Positions 1 to 7,520 are shown, numbered from the stretch's first letter. The stretch is 10,418 nucleotides of DNA from Myxococcales bacterium (GCA_003153055.1 PMBV01000255.1:1-10418); one strand, 5' to 3'. The notes: generated from the sequence alone by a model not told the origin. Numbers and translations are program-made.

Positions 1-824
1 AGGAAGCCCTGGAGGATCTCCTCCATGCGCGTCACCTCGTGCTGAAGCACAGCGAGGCGCTCGCTCAGCTTCCCCTCCGCGTCTCTCGACGCCAGCACCG
101 CCAGGCCCTTGATGTTGGCGAGCGGGTTCTTGAGCTCGTGGGCCAGCTCGCCCGAGAGCGCGGTCAGCTCGCGAGCGTGGGCGTCATGGCTCCTGAGGAC
201 CTCGTCACGGGCGTCGACGGCGTCGTGCACCATGTTCTGGAAGATTTCCCGGGTGGTGCTCGAGATGGTCGCGGACCACCCGAGGCCGAGGACGAGCCAC
301 AGCGCCTTGGCGGAGAGCAGCGCCGGCGGTTGCACCAGACGGGAGCCGCCTCCGAAGACCCGCGGCATCAGGTCGGGCACGAGGCCGAGCCACGACACGA
401 CGGCCAACGCGATGACGAGGCCTACGAGCCCCAGAGTGAGGGTGACGAGTGAGACGCGCGGAGCCACCGTTCCCACGAAGAAACACACCATCAGCACGAA
501 GGGGAGGATCGGGCTGTCGAAGCCTCCGGTGGCGAGCAAGAAGGCGCCCAGCGGGAGCACGGCGAACACCGACGCCCAGTCAGGGGCTCGCGGCACCGAC
601 GGGACGCGCTGGAAGAGCTCGGTCACGATTCGTCCAAACGCAAGCACCACCACTGCGCCGAGGATGAGCCAGCGCCACAGCGAGCGATCGCCGACCAGCG
701 TGAGCGACAGAATGCCCACCAGCACAGGGATGAGGAGCAGACGCATGCGGCCGAAGGAGCGAAACCTCCGCTGCATCATCCAGTGCTGCACCTCATCGAG
801 GTTGTCCTTCGAGATGAGCTCCAC
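1..824 (-). CDS. Membrane sensor histidine kinase, 3' part missing (cut by window edge)
   Basis: Only the first 274 residues are in the window; the rest of the dimerisation domain and the ATP-binding domain lie off the left edge. The N-terminal half has six hydrophobic segments (about 28-45, 51-66, 83-99, 105-121, 124-146 and 170-188) with short loops and no sizeable extracytoplasmic sensor domain. A charged helical linker follows (about 195-222), then a HisKA H-box reading GELAHELKNPLANIKG, with His229 as the predicted phospho-acceptor. Family knowledge: six-helix plus HisKA kinases include PilS-like proteins, and this H-box type often pairs with NtrC-family response regulators. I chose the GTG at 822-824 because AAGGGAG lies 6 nt upstream (831-837). 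A second in-frame GTG at 858-860 lies next to a stop and would precede the predicted transcription start. It is transcribed divergently from the ABC operon, which suggests it controls that operon (inference). The exact kinase subfamily is uncertain. Confidence 0.88.
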   Translation of the reverse strand, partial: MELISKDNLDEVQHWMMQRRFRSFGRMRLLLIPVLVGILSLTLVGDRSLWRWLILGAVVVLAFGRIVTELFQRVPSVPRAPDWASVFAVLPLGAFLLATGGFDSPILPFVLMVCFFVGTVAPRVSLVTLTLGLVGLVIALAVVSWLGLVPDLMPRVFGGGSRLVQPPALLSAKALWLVLGLGWSATISSTTREIFQNMVHDAVDARDEVLRSHDAHARELTALSGELAHELKNPLANIKGLAVLASRDAEGKLSERLAVLQHEVTRMEEILQGF

Positions 825-864
825 CGGCGTCTCCCTTGGGCGTTGGCCGCACCCTCCCACTCAG

Positions 865-881
865 TGCAGGGCCCGCGCCAG
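865..881 (-). promoter_or_regulatory. Candidate sigma-54 (-24/-12) promoter for the histidine kinase
   Basis: On the minus strand this reads CTGGCGCGGGCCCTGCA. It matches the sigma-54 consensus YTGGCACGRNNNTTGCW at all defined positions except A6 (G here) and T13 (C here), with the required GG-N10-GC spacing. Transcription would begin near position 855, about 30 nt before the GTG start at 824. GC-rich DNA produces such matches by chance fairly easily, so this is a moderate call. Confidence 0.35.
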
Positions 882-904
882 CCTCGCGGTGCTGGGGGAG
901 CAAC

Positions 905-921
905 CGACAACCAAGTTGTCG
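905..921. promoter_or_regulatory. Perfect 17-bp palindrome, possible operator
   Basis: The sequence is CGACAAC-CAA-GTTGTCG: two perfect 7-bp arms around a 3-nt centre. It lies in the divergent control region, centred about 58 bp upstream of the predicted kinase transcription start and about 215 bp upstream of the predicted operon start. Size and symmetry fit a site for a dimeric regulator. No regulator family can be named. It is relatively AT-containing compared with its surroundings. Confidence 0.4.
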
Positions 922-1023
922 TCCGCTGGAGGGGCCCTCCTCCGCGACTCGACCGACCGGCCGAGGCACTCGTGATGCTCGCCCAGACGTTCGGATCTCA
1001 AGCCCCGCGCCCCATGCCTCGGC

Positions 1024-1059
1024 TGCCGGAGCACCGGCGGCCCTGCCGGATTCCCGGCA
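1024..1059. promoter_or_regulatory. Tandem phased dyads, candidate upstream activating sites
   Basis: Two 16-bp dyads share the same arms. Site 1 (1024-1039) is TGCCGG-AGCA-CCGGCG and site 2 (1044-1059) is TGCCGG-ATTC-CCGGCA. Site 2 is perfect; site 1 differs at its last base. They are 20 bp apart, about two helical turns, so both face the same side of the DNA. Their centres lie about 97 and 77 bp upstream of the transcription start predicted from the -24/-12 element at 1102-1118. Paired, phased dyads at this distance are typical of enhancer sites for sigma-54 activators of the NtrC type (established knowledge). That an NtrC-type protein binds here is inference. Confidence 0.5.
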
Positions 1060-1101
1060 CCCAGTTTCCGCGTCGCCCCAGGGAAAGGGTCCGCTGAGCC
1101 G

Positions 1102-1118
1102 CTGGCGCGTCGCTTGCT
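1102..1118 (+). promoter_or_regulatory. Candidate sigma-54 (-24/-12) promoter for the ABC operon
   Basis: The sequence CTGGCGCGTCGCTTGCT matches the consensus YTGGCACGRNNNTTGCW except at A6 (G) and R9 (T). It has an intact -24 TGGC, an intact -12 TTGCT and exact GG-N10-GC spacing. Transcription would start near 1129, leaving a leader of about 50 nt before the ATG at 1181. The phased dyads at 1024-1059 lie at the expected enhancer distance, which strengthens the call. I saw no better sigma-70-like promoter in the gap. Confidence 0.55.
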
Positions 1119-1180
1119 GAAACGCTGCCCATCATGCGACCCGCGCCTCACAGCCAGCCTCGGAAGAACGGAGCCCGGTC

Positions 1181-2404
1181 ATGACTCCACTCCTGCGCAT
1201 CGCGCTCCGGAACGTGGTGCGGAATCGACGTCGATCGCTCATCACCTTCTCGGCCGTGTTCCTCGCCCTGGCGGTGACGGTGAGCCTCCGCGGCTTCATC
1301 AACGGAATGGTCGACAGCATTCGCGACGCCACGGTCAACGGCCAGACCGGAGCCCTGCAAGTACACCGAGTGGGCTTCTCGAAGTCGGTCAGCGGGTCCG
1401 CGCTCGAGCTCGATGTCCCCGCTGATGAGGCCTTCCTCGAACGGGTCGCCGCGGTGCCCGGGGTGAAGGCGGTCACCGCGCGCATTGCCTTCGGCGCGAT
1501 GGTCAACGCCCATGACATCACCTCGGCGGCGCTCTTCTCGGCGATGGACCCAGCGCGGGAGCTCATGGTGTGTCCCCAGCGTACCGAGATGCTCACCGCG
1601 GGCACGACGCTCGACCGGGCCGGCCCGTCGTCGGCGGTGTTGACGGGCGAGCTCGCCGCCAAGCTCGGCCTGGGGCTTGGTCAGGCGAGCACGTTGCTGG
1701 CCAATGACCGTGACGGCGCGCTCAACGCGGTCGAGGTCGCCTACGTCGGCACCTACGGACAGCCAGGGTTGCCGCTGCCCGACAAGAAGATCGGCTTCGT
1801 GCCCCTGTCGTTGGCCCAGGAGCTCTTGCGCATGCCTGGCCGCGCAACCGAGCTCGCGGTGGCCATCCATCGACCCGACGAGGTCGAGGTGATGAGGGCT
1901 CGCCTCGCCGAGACGCTCGGCCCCGACTACGAGGTCGCCACCTGGCACGAGCTGGCCCCGTGGATCGACCAGGCCATCGCCACGTACCACCGCATCCTCG
2001 ACCTGCTGGCCGGCATCTTCCTGTTCGTCGCCATGCTGGGCGTCGTCAACACGATGCTCATGTCGGTGTTCGAGCGCGGTCGCGAGATCGGCACGATGAT
2101 GTCGATCGGCGCCCGGCGGCGGCAGATTCTGGTGCTCTTCCTCCTCGAGGCCGCGCTCCTCGGTCTCTTCGGCGGAGTGCTGGGCGCCGCGGTCGGCGAG
2201 GGCGTGGTGCTGTACCTCGGGCACCGAGGCCTCGAGCTCAAGCTCGGCGGCATGTCTGGGGCGATGCACGTCTATCCGTCAATGACGCTCGGCTACATCC
2301 TTCTCACGCTGTCCCTCGCCACGGCTGGCGCGGTGCTCGCGGCGCTCTGGCCGGCGCTCCGAGCGAGCCGGCTCCGTCCGGTTCAGGCCCTGGCCTCGGT
2401 GTAA
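1181..2404 (+). CDS. ABC transporter permease, FtsX/LolC/MacB-type (first paralogue)
   Basis: This 407-residue protein is an inner-membrane ABC permease with the LolC/LolE layout. Transmembrane helix 1 is at about 20-40, a large periplasmic MacB-type core domain at about 45-265, and an FtsX domain with three helices at about 274-298, 318-345 and 368-393. The cytoplasmic stretch after helix 2 carries ERGREIGTMMSIGARRRQI, the family's ATPase-coupling region. The length matches E. coli LolC (about 400) rather than full MacB, which carries its own ATPase domain. Cys131, in the periplasmic VCPQR motif, is the only cysteine. The ATG at 1181 has ACGGAG 7 nt upstream. The gene heads a five-gene operon, ending 2 nt before the second permease. 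I infer that it forms a heterodimer with that paralogue and is powered by the ATPase at 5801-6508. The substrate is unknown; lipoprotein or lipid is the best guess. Confidence 0.92.
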   Translation: MTPLLRIALRNVVRNRRRSLITFSAVFLALAVTVSLRGFINGMVDSIRDATVNGQTGALQVHRVGFSKSVSGSALELDVPADEAFLERVAAVPGVKAVTARIAFGAMVNAHDITSAALFSAMDPARELMVCPQRTEMLTAGTTLDRAGPSSAVLTGELAAKLGLGLGQASTLLANDRDGALNAVEVAYVGTYGQPGLPLPDKKIGFVPLSLAQELLRMPGRATELAVAIHRPDEVEVMRARLAETLGPDYEVATWHELAPWIDQAIATYHRILDLLAGIFLFVAMLGVVNTMLMSVFERGREIGTMMSIGARRRQILVLFLLEAALLGLFGGVLGAAVGEGVVLYLGHRGLELKLGGMSGAMHVYPSMTLGYILLTLSLATAGAVLAALWPALRASRLRPVQALASV

Positions 2405-2406
2405 CC

Positions 2407-3618
2407 ATGCACATGCTCGCGCTCGCTCTCCGCAACCTCACGCGCCACAGCCGGCGCACGCTCATCACCACGCTGGCCGTGGCCTTCGGCGCGTTGGCCA
2501 TCGTCTGCCTCCAGGCCATCGCCAACGGCTTCGTGAAGAACCTCATCGAGAACTCGGTGCTGAACAAGGTCGGCGCGGTGCAGGTCTTCAAGCGGGGGTA
2601 CCTCGGCTCAGACGACCCGCTGGCGATGAGCTTCGCAGACGACGAAGCGCTCCAGGGGCGTATCCGCGCGGTCCCCGGGGTCGCCGCCCTCGCGCCACGC
2701 CTCGACTTCGACGGCATGCTGTCGAACGGGTCTGACGCCACCATGTTCGTCGCCACGGCCATCGACCCACGTCGCGAGTACCAGGTGTGCCCCCGGCGGG
2801 CGAGCTACCTCGCGCGGGGTTCGCAGCCCCTGGGCCCAGGTGATGAGCGGAGCGCGGTCATCGGCAAGCAGCTGGTGGATTCGCTGGGGGCGATGAAGGG
2901 CTCGACGCTGGTGATGCAGGCCGCGGGGGCGCACGCCGCGACCAACGCCCTCGACGTGCAGGTGCACGGCTTCTTGCCCCACACGCACCCAGTGGAGTCG
3001 AAGCGGCTGGCCACGGTGCCATTGGCCTTCGCCCAGGAGCTTCTGCGCATGAAGGGCCAGGTCACCGAGTACGTCGTGGGGGTCGCCGAGCTCGGTGAGG
3101 TCGAGGCCGTGGCGGCGCGGGTGCGGGGCGCGGTGGGTGATGGCTTCGAGGTGACGACCTGGCGGCAGATAGACATTGGGACTCGCGATCGCGCGCCGCT
3201 GCTCCAGTACATCCTCGACTTCATCGCGGTGGTGCTGTTCTTCCTGGTCTCCACCGGCATCGTCAACACCATGATGATGTCGGTGCACGAGCGAGTGCGG
3301 GAGATCGGCACCATGCTGGCGGTGGGCGTGCGCCGGTGGCAGGTGACGGTGCTCTTTCTCCTCGAGGCGACGCTGCTGGGCCTGGGGAGCGCGATCCTCG
3401 GCACCGGAGCGGGCGTCGCGGTGGTGCAGGTGGTGGCCCGTCGCGGCATCGAGACCAAGCTCATCGGCGACGATGTGGTGGTCGTCTTCCCCTTCATCGG
3501 CGCGAGCTCCCTGGGGCTGATTGTCGCGCTGACCGTGCTCGGCACCGTGCTCGCGGCTGCCTACCCAACCTGGAAGGCCGCCCGTCTGCGGCCCGTCGAC
3601 GCACTGCGCTCGACGTAA
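2407..3618 (+). CDS. ABC transporter permease, FtsX/LolE/MacB-type (second paralogue)
   Basis: This 403-residue protein is clearly paralogous to the preceding permease. Shared blocks include RR(S/T)LIT, the periplasmic DPxRExxVCPxR, AQELLRM-G-x-x-TE, REIGTM and VLFLLEA-x-LLGL. Helix 1 is at about 18-38, the periplasmic domain at about 40-262, and FtsX helices at about 268-293, 313-342 and 363-388. Cys128 sits in the conserved VCPRR motif; Cys34 is inside helix 1. Two different permeases served by one ATPase resemble LolC/LolE more than the MacB homodimer. The ATG at 2407 lies 2 nt after the first permease's stop with little Shine-Dalgarno sequence, so translation is probably coupled; the ATG at 2413 is an alternative. 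The reading frame stays open upstream to 1960, but that part overlaps the first permease in another frame and is not coding. Confidence 0.92.
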   Translation: MHMLALALRNLTRHSRRTLITTLAVAFGALAIVCLQAIANGFVKNLIENSVLNKVGAVQVFKRGYLGSDDPLAMSFADDEALQGRIRAVPGVAALAPRLDFDGMLSNGSDATMFVATAIDPRREYQVCPRRASYLARGSQPLGPGDERSAVIGKQLVDSLGAMKGSTLVMQAAGAHAATNALDVQVHGFLPHTHPVESKRLATVPLAFAQELLRMKGQVTEYVVGVAELGEVEAVAARVRGAVGDGFEVTTWRQIDIGTRDRAPLLQYILDFIAVVLFFLVSTGIVNTMMMSVHERVREIGTMLAVGVRRWQVTVLFLLEATLLGLGSAILGTGAGVAVVQVVARRGIETKLIGDDVVVVFPFIGASSLGLIVALTVLGTVLAAAYPTWKAARLRPVDALRST

Positions 3619-3634
3619 CGAATGGAGGTGTCAC

Positions 3635-4360
3635 ATGTCGAGCATGCGGAGCTTCGTGGCGTTGCTGTTGGCGGTCTCTGGCAGTGCGCAGGGGGCCTCA
3701 CCCACCGCCGAAGAGCTGGTGAAGACGTACGATGCCGTGATGTCACCGGGGGCCTTCCGGGCGCAGTTCGACATGGTGGCCCACCGGCAAGACGGGACGA
3801 CTCGTCAGTACTCGTTCAAAGTCGTGAAGTCGAACGACGACAAGGTGCGCTCGTACTTCCTCGGCCCAGCGTCGGCCAAGGGGCAGGAGATGCTCAAGGT
3901 CGGTGACAACCTCTGGGTCTACATGCCCAACCTGAAACGCGCGGTTCGCATCGCCTCGCGGGAGAGCTTCCAGGGGGGCGACTTCAACAACGGAGACATT
4001 CTACGGGTGAGCTACGTGACCGATTACACGGCCACGCTGGTGCCCTCGGACGACGAGTCGCTCTGGGCCCTCGACCTCGTCGGCAAGACGGCCGAGACGA
4101 CCTACGACCGGGTCAAGTTGTGGATGCGGAAGGACAAGAAGCTCCCGGTGCGGGCCGAGTATTACGCCGCGTCGGGGAAGCTGTTGCGGTCGGCGACCTT
4201 CGGTGACGTGAAGACGTTTCACGGCCTCGAGCGGCCCTCGCACATCGTCATGCGGAACGAGCTGGCGACCAAGCGCTTCACCGAGCTCACCACCGTCGAC
4301 ATGAGCCTCGACGCCGAGGCACCCCCACAACTGTTCGTCCTCGACGACCTGGGGCGATGA
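3635..4360 (+). CDS. LolA-like periplasmic protein (outer membrane lipoprotein-sorting type)
   Basis: This 241-residue protein has an N-terminal signal peptide, a short basic start and a hydrophobic core to about residue 18, with cleavage likely near AQG-A (20/21). No lipobox is seen, so it is probably soluble in the periplasm. Residues 92-116 contain NLWVYMPNLKRAVRIASRES followed by FQGGDF, which I recognise as the signature of the LolA-like family usually annotated 'outer membrane lipoprotein-sorting protein' (PF17131 type). Such proteins have a half-barrel fold that shields lipid chains. ATG at 3635 follows a strong GGAGG (3624-3628); an in-frame ATG at 3644 is less likely. Placed between the permeases and a beta-barrel gene, it is the natural candidate to take cargo from the inner-membrane transporter across the periplasm (inference). 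The cargo is not known. Confidence 0.85.
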   Translation: MSSMRSFVALLLAVSGSAQGASPTAEELVKTYDAVMSPGAFRAQFDMVAHRQDGTTRQYSFKVVKSNDDKVRSYFLGPASAKGQEMLKVGDNLWVYMPNLKRAVRIASRESFQGGDFNNGDILRVSYVTDYTATLVPSDDESLWALDLVGKTAETTYDRVKLWMRKDKKLPVRAEYYAASGKLLRSATFGDVKTFHGLERPSHIVMRNELATKRFTELTTVDMSLDAEAPPQLFVLDDLGR

Positions 4361-4361
4361 C

Positions 4362-5792
4362 ATGCCTCTTCGGCTGACAGTGACGATGGCCCTCACGGTC
4401 GGTGGCGCCGCGCTGGGTGCACTGCCTGGCGAGGGGCCTCTCGTCGAGGTGAATGGCTCCGTCGTCGAGCGGCTCAGCTTCACCCGCGTCGACCCCTTTG
4501 GGCCCGTGGCCACCCGAGACACGCCGTCGCTCCTCGAGCTCGGCGAGGTCAATGCTCAGCTGCGGGTGAACCTGGGCGACAAGCGATTCTTCGTCGCGGC
4601 GGATGCTTCGTTCTTCTATCAGGCGGGCTGGCTCTTCCACGACGTCGACGCGCTGGGCCGCCGGGTGAGGGTCGCCGACCATGACGTGCCGGCGCTCCGG
4701 CCCTTTGTGGTGCCGAGTGAGCTGTACGTGTCGTTGACTCCCATGCCTTGGCTCAACGTGCTGGTGGGCAAGAAGCGAATCACCTGGGGTTCGGGGTTCG
4801 CCTTCAACCCGACGGACCTCATCAACCCACCGAAGGACCCGACCGATCCGAATTCGCAGCGCGCCGGCAACTGGCTGGTGCGGGTCGAGGCCCCGTTCGA
4901 GAAGGCGACGGTCTCGGTGCTCTTCGCTCCCCAGGTGCTCTCAACGCAGCAAGGCCTGCCGTACGCGATGCTGAGGTACCCGAGCTACCCACCGGCTGAC
5001 GGGGTCGATACCCGCGACACCGCTGCGCATTACCTCTTGGCGGCGCGCCTCTACCTGCTGCTGGCCGACGCTGATGTGAACCTGGTCTACTTCTTCTCCA
5101 ATCGATACCAGAACGACTTCACCAACACGTCGCAGGTGGCCCTGAGCTTCTCGCGGTACTTCCTCACCGACTATGAGCTGCACGCGGAGGCGCTGCTGAC
5201 ACAGGGGAGCGCGCGGAGCTACCCGAGCCACGAGTGCGCCATGGGTACCACGGCCTGCGACCCGGCGGCGCCCTTCGCAGCGACGAAGGTGGGCTCGAGC
5301 GCGTTTCTCCCTCGCCTCCTCGTGGGCACGCGGCGGCAGTTCGCTGACGAGAGCCTGCTGTCGCTCGAGTATTACTACCAGGCTGATGGGTACTCGCCCG
5401 CCGAGCTCGATGACCTGGTGCGGTTGCTGGGCCGGGCGAAGACGGCGGCGTCGAGCACAGGTGGGAGCTCGACGAGCGGGGCCCTGCCGCAGCGCTTCTC
5501 GTTCGATCCGCTCCGGCGACACTCCCTCATTGCCAGCTACACCAAGCCGAGGATCTTCGACGACTGGACGGCGAGCGTGGTGCTCATCGCCGGGCTCGAG
5601 GACCTCTCGGGCGTCGTCGCGCCGTCGGTGAGCTGGAGCGCTCGAGAGTGGCTGACGCTCGGGCTCTACGGCTTTCTTCCGGTGCGGGGCCTGGGGGTTG
5701 GAGAGGTGAAGGTCGGGGAGCGCAGCTACAGCGAGTACGCCCTTGTCCCGTATGACTTCCGCGTGATGTTCGAAGTGCGTGCGTTCTACTGA
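4362..5792 (+). CDS. Predicted outer-membrane beta-barrel protein (DUF1302-like)
   Basis: This 476-residue protein begins with a signal peptide (about 1-20, cleavage near ALG-A). The rest is rich in alternating hydrophobic/polar strands and aromatic girdle residues, for example FFVAADASFFYQAGWLF, LNLVYFF-like strands and SLEYYYQ. The C-terminus, FRVMFEVRAFY, ends in an aromatic residue as beta-barrel export signals do. Residues 136-160 carry GKKRITWGSGFAFNPTDLIN and a Pro/Asp-rich tail, resembling the 'WG-(x)-F-NP-D' block of DUF1302-type outer-membrane proteins. Cys292 and Cys299 could form a disulfide in a surface loop. The gene starts 1 nt after the LolA-like stop, so the two are almost certainly co-translated. 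Inferred role: outer-membrane exit or acceptor for whatever the ABC/LolA-like machinery carries. The family assignment rests on motif resemblance only. Confidence 0.72.
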   Translation: MPLRLTVTMALTVGGAALGALPGEGPLVEVNGSVVERLSFTRVDPFGPVATRDTPSLLELGEVNAQLRVNLGDKRFFVAADASFFYQAGWLFHDVDALGRRVRVADHDVPALRPFVVPSELYVSLTPMPWLNVLVGKKRITWGSGFAFNPTDLINPPKDPTDPNSQRAGNWLVRVEAPFEKATVSVLFAPQVLSTQQGLPYAMLRYPSYPPADGVDTRDTAAHYLLAARLYLLLADADVNLVYFFSNRYQNDFTNTSQVALSFSRYFLTDYELHAEALLTQGSARSYPSHECAMGTTACDPAAPFAATKVGSSAFLPRLLVGTRRQFADESLLSLEYYYQADGYSPAELDDLVRLLGRAKTAASSTGGSSTSGALPQRFSFDPLRRHSLIASYTKPRIFDDWTASVVLIAGLEDLSGVVAPSVSWSAREWLTLGLYGFLPVRGLGVGEVKVGERSYSEYALVPYDFRVMFEVRAFY

Positions 5793-5800
5793 GGTGGCCC

Positions 5801-6508
<708 letters not shown>

Positions 6509-6553
6509 GGTCCTCTCCCCAAGCCGAAGCTGACGGAGTCACGCCTGTGAGCC

Positions 6554-7297
6554 TCACTCCTTCAGCCAGCCCTCGGAGATGAATCCGCCCAGGGGGGTTG
6601 GCAGGTCGGTGGGGCCTCCCAGCCATTCGTCGGTCGCTCGATTCTCATAGAGGAGGACGTTCACTCCCTCGAAGACGCCGACCCCGACGTGTTTCTCCAG
6701 CCGGAGCCACGGGCAATCCTTGAACAGATTGGGTTGGTCATGTGCGTGGGCGTAGAGGATGCGAAGGTGGCGGTGCTTCCTCCTCAGCGAAGCGGCGAGG
6801 GCGCGCTGGGCCGCGGCTGCTCCGACAAGCGGGTTGAAGAGGAAGGCGACCGTCACATCGTCGGGAACAGCCCAGGTGGAGGCATCGGCGACGACGAGCT
6901 CCACCGGACTGCGCAGCCGTGAGATCGCCGCCGCGACGTTCTGCTGGGCGAGGCGGGCCAGCGCCGGGAGGGACTCCACCCCAATGACCCGCTTCAGCTC
7001 GCGCCGCGCCGCCATGAGCAGTACACGCCCCATGCCACAGCCATAGTCGAGAAACACATCGCCAGTGCTCATGGGCAAGACATCCATGGCGGCTCGCGCG
7101 AGGCACCATGGCACCGGCTCGTAGGGGATGCCCTCGGGGTTGTCGGCGCACACTTCACGGTCGAAGGGTCTCTTGGTGTCAACGGCGAAGTAGCGCTCCC
7201 ACGCAGCGGCTTCGGCCCGCACCAGGCCCCAACGCATCACGCTCAGCGGGCCGAGTTCTCGCAGATGCTTCACTCCGCGGCGCAGCCGTGTGTTCAT
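6554..7297 (-). CDS. Class I SAM-dependent methyltransferase, substrate unknown
   Basis: This 247-residue cytoplasmic protein has a Rossmann-type SAM-binding core. Motif I is VFLDYGCGMGRVL (81-93), the acidic end of strand 2 is in VIGVES (Glu108), VVADAS (135-140) matches the next SAM-contact region, and FLFNPL (152-157) sits at the motif IV position. The N-terminal 75 residues are specific to its subfamily and contain PYEPVPW. No target-specifying domain is visible, so I cannot say whether it modifies a small molecule, lipid, sugar or protein. I chose the ATG at 7295-7297 because a GGGGGG run lies 6 nt upstream. An in-frame ATG at 7319-7321 would add 8 residues but has poor ribosome-binding sequence. 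It stands alone, convergent with the ABC operon, and no functional link is evident. Confidence 0.85.
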   Translation of the reverse strand: MNTRLRRGVKHLRELGPLSVMRWGLVRAEAAAWERYFAVDTKRPFDREVCADNPEGIPYEPVPWCLARAAMDVLPMSTGDVFLDYGCGMGRVLLMAARRELKRVIGVESLPALARLAQQNVAAAISRLRSPVELVVADASTWAVPDDVTVAFLFNPLVGAAAAQRALAASLRRKHRHLRILYAHAHDQPNLFKDCPWLRLEKHVGVGVFEGVNVLLYENRATDEWLGGPTDLPTPLGGFISEGWLKE

Positions 7298-7520
7298 TGC
7301 ATGCCCCCCGTTCGTCGGCATTCCATATCATCAACACAGACTTGGCAGTGGGCGACCCGTTGGGGTACCCATGGCCTCGTGGTAGCGCCGTTGGGCGGCG
7401 ATGGCAATGGGCCAAACTGTCAGGGTTTGCCCCCGGGGAGCGCGGCCCACGCATTTTGCATCGGGCACGAGCTGGAAGGTTGCCCCCGGGAAGGGCTAAG
7501 GGCTCAGCACCGAGGCTCCC
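7298..7520. other. Non-coding gap upstream of methyltransferase and downstream of deacetylase gene
   Basis: I see no convincing gene here. The gap separates two minus-strand genes, so it should hold the end of the deacetylase transcript and the methyltransferase promoter. It contains two direct copies of TTGCCCCCGGG (7427-7437 and 7480-7490, 53 bp apart). It also holds a hairpin at 7409-7432: stem GGG-CAAAC / GTTTG-CCC with one bulged C and a 7-nt loop. The stem has no following T-tract on either strand, so it is not a classical terminator. A locally AT-richer stretch at about 7318-7340 is a plausible promoter melting region for the methyltransferase, but no clean -35/-10 pair is seen. Confidence 0.45.

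Noticed and set aside
858..860. Upstream GTG as the kinase start
   Set aside because: It lies directly after an in-frame TGA, has no ribosome-binding site, and falls before the transcription start predicted from the 865-881 element. The GTG at 824 has AAGGGAG 6 nt upstream.
928..940. GGAGGG-G-CCCTCC inverted repeat
   Set aside because: Short 6-bp arms of pure G/C-rich sequence are expected by chance in this composition; there is no repeat copy and no phasing with other sites.
109..975. 288-residue plus-strand open frame across the kinase gene
   Set aside because: It is antisense to the kinase, whose H-box and membrane helices are unmistakable; the product is Ser/Arg/Thr-rich low-complexity sequence.
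1148..2269. 373-residue open frame on the minus strand opposite the first permease
   Set aside because: It is antisense to a clear ABC permease, rich in His/Arg/Glu with no recognisable domain, and typical of the shadow frames produced by GC-rich third positions.
1960..2406. N-terminal extension of the second permease frame back to 1960
   Set aside because: It overlaps the coding C-terminus of the first permease in another frame; its composition is Arg/Pro/Ala-rich and it has no homology-like features. The real start with the conserved LRNLTRHSRRTLIT N-terminus is at 2407.
6509..6553. Intrinsic terminator between the convergent ABC operon and methyltransferase genes
   Set aside because: I found no stable stem followed by a T-tract on either strand; termination here may be Rho-dependent or rely on convergence.
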